Below, piece after piece: positions 44,255 to 53,889 of a stretch of DNA of 64,000 nucleotides. This DNA is from Cydia pomonella (taxonomy: Eukaryota; Arthropoda; Insecta; Lepidoptera; Tortricidae). Position numbers and translations under genes: made by a program. Location: assembly GCF_033807575.1 (NCBI RefSeq), contig NC_084704.1, positions 30,605,968 to 30,669,967 on the forward strand, read 5' to 3'. Under the pieces are notes generated by a model. It was given only the letters and a program-made list of their open reading frames with translations, made no database searches and was not told where the DNA came from. The stretch's first letter is position 1. Each line of letters opens with the position of its first letter.

Positions 44255-45354
44255 TTTATATAGCTAGCCAGTCTACAAGGATTACAAGGAATTCTCAATA
44301 ACTGGAAAAATCAAAGGAATAAGATTAACTTAAGAAACTGCTCTTGTCAGTTTGTTTTAAATATTTGGACTTAATAAACAAGCAGATAACCTCGAATCAT
44401 GTTCTCCAATTTACTGATCAATCACAACCTTTGCCACGAGCTTGTTTGTTCACTTTCATAATTTTTAGTCAACTGGAAAGGCTACCATTGATTTTAATGC
44501 TATAAACATCGGCCAAAATTATCTAACACACAACCACACACACAAATTATCTACATATATTACTTACATGACTATGTGAGATACTATTTCAAAGTCAAGT
44601 CTTTCTATTTTACCAGTCGTACTCAGAAGAATAAAAAATATTTATGAAGTTGTTTGGCATCGGTTCGAAAAGCATATTACATATTAAGGACGTGTCGGCA
44701 GTATATAAAAGAAGCGATGCGTTCCCATAATTAGATTTCCACCTAATTTCCTAAGCATTGAAAGGCAATGAACAACCAACTATCGCACTCATCTCTCAGA
44801 CTTCTAACTTCCTTCTAGTCGTCCGTAATTACGACACCTCACGGCCTGGATACTTCCGAAATAATCTGCGTACCTACTACTAAAGTCCTGACATAAACAA
44901 ACTGGAATCCTTTGAGCCGTAGATTGACTGTAATTTGCCGAATACTTTGAAGATGTTTTGTTTCATATTTTACCTTGAGCGCCTCATTTAAGGCGAAAAC
45001 ACTTAGATTTTTTAAATCAGATTTGTTGATTTTTGTGTATTTAATTTTTATTTTATATTCCACGTTTTTATTACTTAGGCCATTTTTTAACTCAATTTGC
45101 CAAGCGAAAGCGAAAGTCCATTTCGGCTTGGGCAAAAATGCTTTCGTATATCCGGTTGTTCTACTATATCCTATATCGCATAAACAGTCGAAGTTTTGTG
45201 ACAAGGGTGACAGCTAAAAGGCAAATGCTTTGTTGCAACTAAGTATGTTTAGTTTATGTTTATATCTCCCCGAAAATCACTGTGTTACCTGAGCACTCTT
45301 GCATACAAATATTATAAATTTCTGCTTATTTTCATAAATACTGTTTTTCCGCAG
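44255..45354. other. Intron or 5' flank of the beat gene
   Basis: Ends in a polypyrimidine tract and acceptor TTTTTCCGCAG at 45344-45354. No further exon was found. The 121-codon reverse frame at 44839-45204 has no recognisable motif. Confidence 0.5.
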
Positions 45355-45488
45355 ACCCCCAGAAACATCACCCACGCATTGACTTCCCAACACGCACCCT
45401 CGTCTCCGGAGAGACCCTTCGGGCCAACTGCACCACTGCTCCTGCACTCCCCGCGCCGCACATCACCTGGTTCATCAACGGCAAGAAG
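45355..45488 (+). CDS. beat: beat-family gene, internal exon: start of second Ig domain
   Basis: Beaten-path proteins are secreted or GPI-linked Ig-domain proteins that bind Sidestep-type receptors in motor-axon guidance and neuronal recognition. The acceptor is TTTTTCCGCAG and the exon begins at codon position 2, then encodes 44 codons. Visible blocks are PRIDFPTRTLVSGETLRANC (strand B with the first Ig cysteine) and PAPHITWFINGKK (the invariant Trp), the RANCT...P...TWFING pattern typical of the beat second Ig domain. It ends in phase 0 at AAG|GTAACT. The next three exons continue the frame exactly. N-terminal exons (signal peptide, first Ig domain) are missing from what I can see. Which paralogue it is cannot be told. 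Confidence 0.82.
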
Positions 45489-45540
45489 GTAACTTGTACT
45501 CCATTAAAATAGCTCTCTACTGCCTTATACATCCTTCATC

Positions 45541-45631
45541 ATTGATCCATCCGACGCGCTACGTCATCTCAGGTCGGTGGTCCTGCGCGCTCTCCACGCC
45601 GCACACCACCTGGTTTGTCATTTGGAAGAAG
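45541..45631 (+). pseudogene. Decayed copy of the beat Ig exon, copy 2
   Basis: Aligns to 45377-45488: PTRYVIS...SCALSTP...PHTTWFVIWKK compared with PTRTLVS...PHITWFINGKK. About 20 bp are missing in the middle and the reading frame is disturbed, with loss of normal spacing to the Ig Cys. The donor AAG|GTAGCT and the following GCATTAATAGC match the region after the functional exon, so intron sequence was duplicated with it. Confidence 0.75.
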
Positions 45632-45674
45632 GTAGCTTGTGCTGCATTAATAGCTATATTAAGCTTCTGTACCG

Positions 45675-45831
45675 TTATTTGAAGCCTATTTAATATTTGA
45701 GAATGCGATGCTGTTTGACAGATGACGTAACGGTTCACTATAGGCTGACACCTACCCCCTGGTACTCGTATTTCAAGTTTTTACCCCTCCACCAGGCGCC
45801 CGTGGCGTGCGGCCGCGGAGCTCTTCATTGG
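45675..45831. repeat. Inverted duplication, left arm (157 bp)
   Basis: Complementary, with one mismatch noticed, to 46285-46441. Starts TTATTTGAAGCCTATTTAAT and ends GAGCTCTTCATTGG, including a GC-rich CGTGGCGTGCGGCCGCGGAG block. It lies inside the intron behind the first beat exon. Confidence 0.9.
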
Positions 45832-45973
45832 CGTTCTGTTTGTCGGAACGTTCGGTTCGGCACAGCAAGAAATTCTTAGAAATCCTTAGATTCTTAGAAT
45901 TTTTTGTAAGTACTAATTAAAAGTATTGTAAACGGTTTTACCGTTCGATTGTTAATATTACTTCAATGATTTG

Positions 45974-46030
45974 AGCGTTTTACCTTACAATAAAACGCTT
46001 ATTAAGCGAAATACCTTATTTGAAGCCTAT
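45974..46030. repeat. Second segment of the inverted duplication (57 bp)
   Basis: AGCGTTTTACCTTACAATAA, then AACGCTTATTAAGCG and TTATTTGAAGCCTAT, inverted relative to 46427-46483. In the right-hand copy this piece is contiguous with the 157-bp arm; here the two are about 140 bp apart. Confidence 0.85.
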
Positions 46031-46284
46031 ATTTTTAAATTCGCCTGTGGCTACAACACTCAGTTGCAATAAACCAAATCACTTATATAATGCCCGTTGA
46101 GGGTATTTTTAACTCACTGCGTTTTCTCCTACCATGCAGGTTGCACTAAGCAACATCTATAGTCTATACACACAGGTCAACTGGTATGTCTCTTCATATT
46201 GAAAACGAAATAATAAATAATTTAAAATGCAATCCTTTTTCGAATGTGGTATATTGAAACTTCGTTTTATTTATATTTTGAGAC

Positions 46285-46441
46285 CCAATGAAGAGCTCCG
46301 CGGCCGCACGCCACGGGCGCCTGGTGGAGGGGTAAAAACTTGAAATACGAGTACCAGGGGGTAGGTGTCAGCCTATAGTGAACCGTTACGTCATCTGTCA
46401 AACAGCATCGCACTCTCAAATATTAAATAGGCTTCAAATAA
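46285..46441. repeat. Inverted duplication, right arm (157 bp)
   Basis: Partner of 45675-45831, starting CCAATGAAGAGCTCCGCGGC. It runs on into 46427-46483, the partner of 45974-46030. Confidence 0.9.
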
Positions 46442-46598
46442 GGGATTTCGCTTAATAAGCGTTTTATTGTAAGGTAAAACGCTGCTATTAATAGCTCTCT
46501 AATGATTTATAGATCCCTCTGACATGTTTCTTTCTTGAGACCGTCTAATCTATGCCAATTTCACCACGACCATACATTGATATAATCTCTGGTGTTCT

Positions 46599-46790
46599 GA
46601 TCCTTCCGACCCGCTATTTTGCCCTCGGGGAGACCCTACGTGTCAATGAAAAACCGTGTCAACTAAGACAAAAAGGTACGCTTTACTTCCCCTCAGACAT
46701 TCCACAGGAAATTCCACAAAAACACCACATTAACTTCTCGATACCGATACCTCACCTCGCTGGTTAATTAACGGCAAGGAGATAACTCGT
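46599..46790 (+). pseudogene. Decayed copy of the beat Ig exon, copy 3
   Basis: LPTRYFALGETLRVN at 46603-46650 matches PTRTLVSGETLRAN of the functional exon; RWLINGKE at 46753-46778 matches TWFINGKK. The Ig Cys is not at the right spacing, the middle is expanded, and the splice donor is lost (GAG|ATAACT instead of GT). Confidence 0.75.
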
Positions 46791-46822
46791 AGTCCATACA
46801 TTGATAGCTTCTAGTGTTGAAA

Positions 46823-46906
46823 TCCTTCCAACTCGCAACTTCGTCTCCAGAGAGACCCTTCGAACTAACTGCACCATCACCACTTCCTGCACCGCATACC
46901 TATTTA
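46823..46906 (+). pseudogene. Decayed copy of the beat Ig exon, copy 4
   Basis: LPTRNFVSRETLRTNCT retains the Cys in register with RANCT of the functional exon, but the frame runs to a stop without a TWFING block. The sequence before it (CCATACATTGATAGCTTCTA) matches that before copy 3. Confidence 0.75.
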
Positions 46907-46987
46907 CCGCATTCCAGTTGTGTATATAAATAATAACTGAAGGAGGTCCTTCAGTATATTGTTTCTGAGGTCAGAAAAAGTACATAG

Positions 46988-47043
46988 ACTTCCTACCCAA
47001 CTTGCTACTTCATCTCTTGGCGCACTTGAACGGGCTAAACAAC
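46988..47043 (+). pseudogene. Decayed copy of the beat Ig exon, copy 5
   Basis: CTTCCTACCCAACTTGCTAC, then TCATCTCTTGGCGCACTTGA and ACGGGCTAAAC, can be aligned with the PTRTLVSGETLRAN coding block, but it is the most diverged copy and only about 55 bp long. Confidence 0.5.
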
Positions 47044-47313
47044 AGCAATATTTTTAGCTATCCTAGCTGAAGATCCGTAGAAACATCGGCCTTTTTGTTC
47101 TTGAGGCATCAATATGTCTTTCATGCATGAATGGTCTAGCATAATTAATCAAACCAAAGAATTTTTTTTACCTATTTAGCATGTTTGTGCACCACACAAA
47201 ATGTAAATGTTTACAGGGAAGGCAGTCAAAATTTCGTTATCTGCTTCTCTGTCGCTCGAATATACAAGAGTGATAGGCAGCGAACGAAATTTCGGTTTTT
47301 GTGTTTTTTTTTA

Positions 47314-47402
47314 AATACCAGAACGGTGGCAAACAAGCATACGGCCCGCCTGATGGTAAGCAGTCACCGCAGCCTATGGACGCCTGCAACTCCAGAGGTA
47401 TT
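47314..47402 (+). repeat. Family R1 repeat in beat intron
   Basis: CAGAACGGTGGCAAACAAGC and the R1 core through CTGCAACTCCAGAGGTATT; truncated on the right. Confidence 0.75.
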
Positions 47403-47577
47403 GGATATGGTATGGCCTCAGTAGCTATGTGTTAGTGGCGCTCTATAGGCAGAGTTTTGCGTAATATTTCCTACTGTATTTCATCTCATCTGCCAAATTA
47501 GTTTTAGTGGCTCCAGGAATTCAAACCGAGAGTTTTCTAGAAAATTCTTAAATGTCTGCTAACATTTTCATCTCCAG

Positions 47578-47751
47578 ACTGACGAGCTGCTTGCCCACTC
47601 GCACAAGTACCGCGTGCCCATGAGCGAGCGAAACGGACGACGCCTGCGACTCGAGCACGAGTCCAGCACGCCGCCGCCGCTACTTACGCTAACACACTCT
47701 TCGCACGCTGCTACGCGCGCACCCGGTTGCAGCCTTAGGGAGCACGCTAAA
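47578..47751 (+). CDS. beat: beat-family gene, second visible exon
   Basis: Acceptor TTTTCATCTCCAG, 58 codons in phase 0, donor AAA|GTAAGT. Encodes TDELLAHSHKYRVPMSE, the middle strands of the second Ig domain, then a stretch rich in Ser, Thr and Pro (SSTPPPLLTLTHSSHAATR). The exon is clearly GC-richer than its surroundings, as are the other three. The last ~25 residues are not a pattern that I know from other beat proteins, so the exact donor could lie further 5'. Confidence 0.72.
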
Positions 47752-48218
47752 GTAAGTCGCAGATGAACACAGACGACGCACGTACGCACAAGAACGCCAC
47801 GCACATACGCTCGTGTCCTTTGGTCTGTGTATGCAGCTTTGCCGGAATAGGACATCGCGCGGCTGCTACGAGTACAATGAGCCTCCAGAATGGGAGAAAG
47901 AAGCATTTAATTCATCGTATGATCATGATTCATGCACTGCACGCCGCCGTTATTGCATGATACAAGTATTCGGGTGAAGCATTTAGGAAGCAAACGAAAA
48001 TAGGCGCCATCATACTTCATAGATACATACATACCTTCCAAGAAATTGAGTCACGTAGCAACATCGATTCAGTAAATAAAACATTTTTTTTTTTCGCATA
48101 ACGCCACTGTATCATTGCCAGTGTTTGGTACACTGCCTTCCAAATTTTTTTACCCTTCTACTACTACTTTGCCATCTCACTTTACGATTGTAATAAAATT
48201 GGTCATCTAAACTTCCAG

Positions 48219-48435
48219 TTACATAATTCACACGAGCACGAGCCGAACGTCGTCCACGCGTCGTCGCGGCACCGGAGCCGGAGCCGGTCTCGGACGGACC
48301 GGGAACTGTACGTCACGGTGTCGGAGCTGCAGCTGGTGGCAACAGGCCGGCTCGAGATCACGTGTGTCAGCACCATACCTGAGTTCCGGAGCATTCACGA
48401 TAGGTTCGCGGACCAGAGGAATGACACTGTCATTG
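48219..48435 (+). CDS. beat: beat-family gene, third visible exon: end of second Ig domain
   Basis: Acceptor AAACTTCCAG; phase 0 in, phase 1 out (ATT G|GTGAGG). A basic Arg/Ser run (RHRSRSRSRTDRE) is followed by LYVTVSELQLVATGRLEITC and VSTIPE, the G-strand-proximal block with the second Ig cysteine. The pattern of a hydrophobic strand, then G-x-L-E-I/V-T-C, then x-x-T-I-P is a recognisable hallmark of beat proteins. It ends DQRNDTVI. Confidence 0.82.
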
Positions 48436-50480
48436 GTGAGGTTCCTAATACTCATGTGGTGTGAGTTAACCCTTATGTCTTAAATACTTGTTTCAAGGCT
48501 AGAGGAAACCTTCTCTAAGAGTGAAAAGCTAATTTTCTCAACTCATCTAAGCTAGGGTTTACATCAGGGTATCCGATATCCATATTCAAAGCGCGTAGAA
48601 CTGAACGAGATACATATCTTCATCGCCCGCACTTTTAGTACCCCGAAATTTAGTAGACCAACGATACGATCATTTATTGACTAAACATATTTTTACATGC
48701 CTACAATTATTTGGTTATCTAACCAGTTGCTATTTAGGTACTTATTATAAATAAATATCGTATTTTGCGCCTAAAACTAATCACCGACTATAATAGTCGA
48801 TATACTAATTTTCTATATTTTATCATATCAAAATGTTATCGTCGTAGTTTATAACATAAACAAAATGCTACTCCTGTTATTACTAGTACAGCCGATGCTA
48901 CCTATGGCTGCGTTGGTTATTATTGTAATAATAACAATTCCTACGCATAGCGAATCTGTCTGGAATCAATCGTTCCATATTCATGTCATTTAAATTCAAA
49001 GGTCTTGATTTAAGTAGAAACACAAATACAAATTTTATCAATAATGCCTCTTCGGCCAAATACACAGACGGGAAACCGCGGGGCAGTTATATTATTTTCC
49101 CTATTGCTTCGAAAGTTTATATGGGTGGTAAAGTAAATCGTATTGTAGTGTTGTTTTATTTCTTTAGTGGTGTTGTTTTATTTCTTTAGTGATCTTAACG
49201 GGCTGTTTGGATGGCTTTACCATTAACGTAGATGTTAAATTAACAACGGTAGTTGTAAAGTTAGTCATCAAAAAGCAGTAGGTACGTAATAAAATGAGTG
49301 GAATGTCATGAAGCAAGGAGCTGTGATCACGCGCAGTAAAGATGGCGCATTAATTTTGTAAAACATTTTGTACTGTACCTACTAGCGTAAATTCTATTAG
49401 ACGTTTATTGAGCACGGGTATCTACCTTTGTCAGAATGATATGAAAGCAACTTGTAAATCACAATCTAGCAAGGGTTGGCGTTCAAGATATCCCCAAAAG
49501 AGCAACTAAGATGTACTTTATAGCTCATCGCGCGAAGAATCCTCGGTCTGCCCGAAAGGGCTTGCGGGTTGCGGGTGAAACTTTGAAAATAATGTGACAC
49601 TATCTTTGTAAGAACCCTCTCGGCGGGCGCTTGATAATATACCCCCAGCCGGAGATATGAATCGAGTTTTATGTACTTGGAGTTTGATATAGAAATTGCC
49701 CGATCGCGGCTCGCTAATGGGTATTGGAGTTACGTAACTTTTAGCAAACGTCAAGCCGTATTCCGTAATATTGATGATTTTTCTTATCGCTGGGTCTATA
49801 CATTTTTGCTAGGTGAGCGTTTTAGCAACTTTGCATTAGGACTGTTCGAACATTTTGTGTGAATGAAAATACGGAGGACGGGCATACGCCCACTTCCATC
49901 TATATCATTACTTACCTTCATCATCTGTCTCGCGTTATCCCGGCATTTTGCCACGGGTCATGGGAGCCTGGGGTCCGCTTGGCAACTAATCCCAAAAATT
50001 GTCGTAGGCACTAGTTTTTTCGAAAGACTGCCATCTGACTGACCCAGAGAGTAAACTAAGCCTTGTATTGTATTGTATACGGGCGATTTTCCGCAACTCG
50101 ACGACTTGCGCCTATTTTGCGTCTAAACTAAGCCTTAGAGGGATTAGTCCCGTTTCCTCATGGCGTTTTCCTTTAAACGCGACTGGTAATATCAAATGAT
50201 TCGTACATAAATTTAGCTGAAAGACTAGGCCGTATCCTAGTTAGAATCTAGCTGATCTAATTAGCTAGATTTTCAAAAACGAAATACCATAAAAAAAAAA
50301 TATTGCGTTATGATCCCTGAGAGTTTTATGTTTGTAAACCCCGTTTAACGCACATGGACAAGGACGGGGCGGAAATAAACTTTTCTTTATAAAGGAGAGC
50401 CTTTTACAACCAAAACTACCCGTTTATAGTGTTTTTATTTTAAAATTCCCCAATTCGCTCATAAGTCTTTTTCTTCCCAG
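48436..50480 (+). other. Intron of the beat gene
   Basis: GT at 48436 and polypyrimidine acceptor TCTTTTTCTTCCCAG at 50466-50480. It contains a repeat of family R3 near 49930-50030 and otherwise AT-rich sequence. Confidence 0.7.
49930..50030 (+). repeat. Family R3 repeat
   Basis: TCGCGTTATCCCGGCATTTT, then GGGAGCCTGGGGTCCGCTTG and GCAACTAATCCC, common in Lepidoptera. It also appears at 29941-29982 and reversed at 56607-56693. Confidence 0.75.
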
Positions 50481-50608
50481 TGGACGCAATCCGGCCGTCA
50501 ACGTTCTCGCAGCCGTCGGCCAACCTGACGATGCCGGAGCCGACGGCGGCCGCGGCCAGCCCGCTGCCCTCCCTGCTGCTCTCCGTTCTGATGCTACTTC
50601 ACGCCTGA
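50481..50608 (+). CDS. beat: beat-family gene, last coding exon with GPI-type C-terminus
   Basis: Starts by completing the split codon (G|TG = Val), reads VDAIRPSTF, then a low-complexity Ala/Pro linker containing PEPTAAAAS, and closes with PSLLLSVLMLLHA before TGA. A small-residue region followed by a C-terminal hydrophobic tail with nothing after it is the layout of a GPI-anchor signal, as reported for several beat proteins. Confidence 0.82.
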
Positions 50609-50980
50609 TGCTGAAGCGTTTAGACTATGACGCGTGTCACAAGTTTACGTTCCTTCACTGCCAGACCTAAAGAAAAGTTACACTAGGACCCAAAGATTTC
50701 GACCAGCGCGTTACACCGAAAATCGTCGTGACGTGGAGATGTTTTACCATCGCTGATGAACCTATCATAAACGTGTATTGACTGTTATTATTCGTAAATC
50801 TATAGTGAACCCTGTAATTTACAATATCTAGACATTGAAGTTTAAAACATGTTCAGAGCTAATAACGCTGGAGCAGATTTCGTACGCGAGGCAGGCGGGA
50901 ATCTCTGATGTTAATCTAAGATCGGCGTAACCTGAGATGCCTCGAGGTGCGCCCGTTTTACTGAATTTCCTCTGAAACAC

Positions 50981-50986
50981 AATAAA
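50981..50986 (+). terminator. Poly(A) signal of the beat gene
   Basis: AATAAA in ACACAATAAAGTCAGG context, 373 nt after the stop codon. Confidence 0.65.
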
Positions 50987-51108
50987 GTCAGGTACTCGGC
51001 AAAATTAAATTTATACATGCCTAAAATACGCTTATTACTTGTCGACGTTTGTTTTTGTTCTGAGAACACCCAAATATTCCGAATATAATTAATATATTAT
51101 AGTATTTT

Positions 51109-51245
51109 ATGCAACAGTTGTATAAGAAGGGTCAAAAAAGGCGAGTGGCGTGAGTTACAATGTGAGCCGGAGCCGAAGGCGTAGGCGAACATTGTAAAGG
51201 AATACGCCACGAGAATTTTTTGACCTACTTATACAACGTTGCATA
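51109..51245. mobile_element. Palindromic MITE downstream of beat
   Basis: Left TATGCAACAGTTGTATAAG and the right-end complement TATGCAACGTTGTATAAG. The arms continue (GGTCAAAAAA / TTTTTTGACC, GGCG-TTACAATGT / ACATTGTAA) to about 60 bp each. Confidence 0.75.
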
Positions 51246-51344
51246 CAATATTTTTCCTACGAGTCAACAAAAATAAATCTTAATTTAGGTAAACAAATTA
51301 CAGCAAAAGTATATAGCCAAGACGCGCGAGCATACCTTGTTACG

Positions 51345-51395
51345 CGCCCGGCCCGCCCCGGGCCGCGGCCCGCGGCCGGCCGGTCGGCGACACCT
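51345..51395. repeat. Extremely GC-rich block
   Basis: About 45 bp made almost only of G and C (GGCCCGCCCCGGGCCGCGGC and similar, with several CCGCGG palindromes) in an AT-rich background. No gene or promoter motif is attached to it. Confidence 0.6.
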
Positions 51396-51469
51396 CCTCG
51401 TAACTCATGAGGCCCTGGTACTTGCTACTTGCTAAATTAATTTTTTGGACAGTTTTTTCTCAATTTTGG

Positions 51470-51560
51470 CCACCGTAGCCTACGGAGACTAACAAGCAAC
51501 GCTAAGCGGTCTTCGTAGTCTATGGGTGTTGCTATATTACGGGTGTCACATGCGTGTTTC
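51470..51560. repeat. Decayed family R1 repeat
   Basis: CCACCGTAGCCTACGGAGAC and GTCACATGCGTGTTTCTGAC keep the R1 outline with many changes. Confidence 0.4.
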
Positions 51561-53137
51561 TGACTTATGAAGTAATTATTTTTACTATGCAACCAAATGA
51601 ATATTTTGTACGTTGGCAGCAATGCACTTAGTTTAAAACTGTATTCGTTTTGGTTTTGTTAGGTTGGTAGCCACTAATCGCAGTAACATTATAACTTATA
51701 AAAGCACAAGAGCTTTTATGAGGAATAGACAATATAGACTTTTCTTGAAATCTTTTATGTATGTTCTTATATTCGTGTTAATGAATGCATAAATGACAGA
51801 TAACAGTAGAGGAGTAGGAAAATAATATAATAAAATTCAATATTCTAAAATTCGGCATTATATAGTGTACCCTTTTGTTCTTAGAAGACGATATTATATT
51901 TCCATTAGGATTCAGAGTTTTGATTTAGTGAGACATATCAAAGATACATTGATTGGGTAAGATGTGTAAAATCTAAGAAAATTCGTGCTTCGAATTTGAC
52001 AGTTAAACAAGATGGCACTGTACAGCCCCATACATTTTGCGGTAGCTCTGATTTTCAAAAGTTGACGTTTGACGATCGTGACCGCAAAACATATGACGCA
52101 GTACAGCGCCATCTGTTTTGGATGTCAAACTAATGGGGCACTTTTTTTTAGACTTTATTAATAATAATAGAGAGATATTACAATCAATTCTCTTTGCTAC
52201 ATATCACTATACACATTTAATGATATTGAGCACACGCGTCATAGTCTATGTGTAGCTTTAATAACAAGATTTTAATAAACGGGCTGTGATAAAAACTTAT
52301 GCGTTCACCTGGTTGGCGTGATTTTGCATGTAAATATTTTGACAGGTTTTTATTTCATCTGTAATTAGCCATGGCCGTTCCGCGAATCATAGTTTCATCA
52401 TTATCATTTTAACGTCAAAGCTGCGCGTAGGTAAGCTTAAATTACATTTTAGTCAATACGAATTTTATATGGATTGTCGTTCATTAAGAGGTCTATACTT
52501 ATACCAACTTAGACCAGATATTCACTGTCTAAGATAGAAGATTCCAATAGTAATGAACGTTTTTGTAAAATACTTTAAACTCAAAACACACATCAAGTAT
52601 AACTAAGTGTTTAGGTGATTTTGTAGAATGTTTACGAAAGTATAGAATACGAGAATATGGAAATATATTGATTTTCTTTTTAACCCCTGATCTGCCTGAT
52701 ATAACTATACCTGCTTATTAAACTTTGATGCCAGATAACGTGCACAAAATTATAACTAAATTTGACGTTCCCTAATCCCAGGCCTTGGTAGTTCTCGCTA
52801 GTAAGTATTTCATATCATTGGTAATGAGCGTATTTGCAAACAATGTTCTGCCAATGAGTAAACAAGCCTCGCCTCGCTTAATTCAGTGCCAAAGTGAAAT
52901 CTGTAAGTTTACACGATGCGTTAGTTTTTATTAGAAATTTGCAGTTTTTATTGCTACTTATTCATCTCTCATAACAAAAACTAGGGAACAAACAAATCAA
53001 AGTTTTTCTTTGTGTTTTTACGTCTATTTCTGATTATTTATATATCAGAAAATATCGCTCTTTTCGGATTACAAAAACGGGGAGCTTCAATTACGGCGCT
53101 ATGAGATTAAATTTGTCAGCCATTGAATTAAGACGAA
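51561..53137. other. Intergenic, nothing recognised
   Basis: No exon or recurring repeat found. A short imperfect inverted pair lies at 52010-52110 (AAACAAGATGGCACTGTACA / CAGTACAGCGCCATCTGTTT). Confidence 0.4.
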
Positions 53138-53215
53138 AGTGGAGGACCCTCGCGAAATCACCTTTTCATACAAACGTAGTCCTCATTTTCCTCTCTGGAT
53201 ATTACCATTATTAAA
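53138..53215 (+). repeat. Interspersed repeat fragment
   Basis: AAGTGGAGGACCCTCGCGAA, then TCACCTTTTCATACAAACGT and CTCATTTTCCTCTCTGGATA, matching 17715-17800. Confidence 0.6.
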
Positions 53216-53783
53216 AATAAGAAATGAAATGGAAGTCGTGCGTCATGTAAAGACCGTCAAATTAGTATCAAAACCAGTACAAAACCGTAACACACTGTTA
53301 AATTAGAATCGACCTCAAAGAATATTCTCATGTAAGTACTATTTTCTGCACTATTTTAGTGAAAGGGTTTTCACGTAAATATGTATACAGGATGATCCAT
53401 AAATAAGTCAACTATTGAATCGGCCGTCTTATTTGTTTGTGTGGGAATAGGAAAATGCACGGTATGTTAATGAAAGAGTAGCCATTTAGGATTAAGTTAC
53501 ATCATCTCATTTCCCTTTTGAACAATTAGCATTTTGTGCACGCGAATGTTACTTAACCAATGATTTTTAGCCCAGGCAAGTATAGCAATTTGTAATGTTT
53601 AAACAGGGGTTCAGAAGTCCAGAGACGAACGTTTATGAGCAAGATCGAGAGTGCATTCCCTAGACGTTACTTCTCTATTACAATCAATACCTCTTTGGTA
53701 ACACCGTTAGTTGTTGACAAAGCTGTATGAAACAAATTAATGATAATACGGATGCAAAGGTTTTAAACAAATGTTTGGAAGCA
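53216..53783. other. Intergenic, nothing recognised
   Basis: No gene or repeat recognised. Confidence 0.4.
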
Positions 53784-53889
53784 GAGGGCCTACCGCGAAC
53801 CACGTTCCACGTGTTGCCTCTCTGTCGCACTTCAAAATTCTTACGTAAGTGTGACAGAACACGTCGAACGTGGTTCGCGGCAGGCCCTC
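53784..53889. mobile_element. Palindromic element (~106 bp)
   Basis: GAGGGCCTACCGCGAACCAC at the left, GTGGTTCGCGGCAGGCCCTC at the right. The inner arms (CTCTGTCGCAC / GTGTGACAG) also pair. Confidence 0.75.

Noticed and set aside
47568..48455. Reverse-strand frames of 63-112 codons over the beat exons
   Set aside because: Open only because the beat exons are GC-rich; the forward frames have matched splice phases and Ig motifs.
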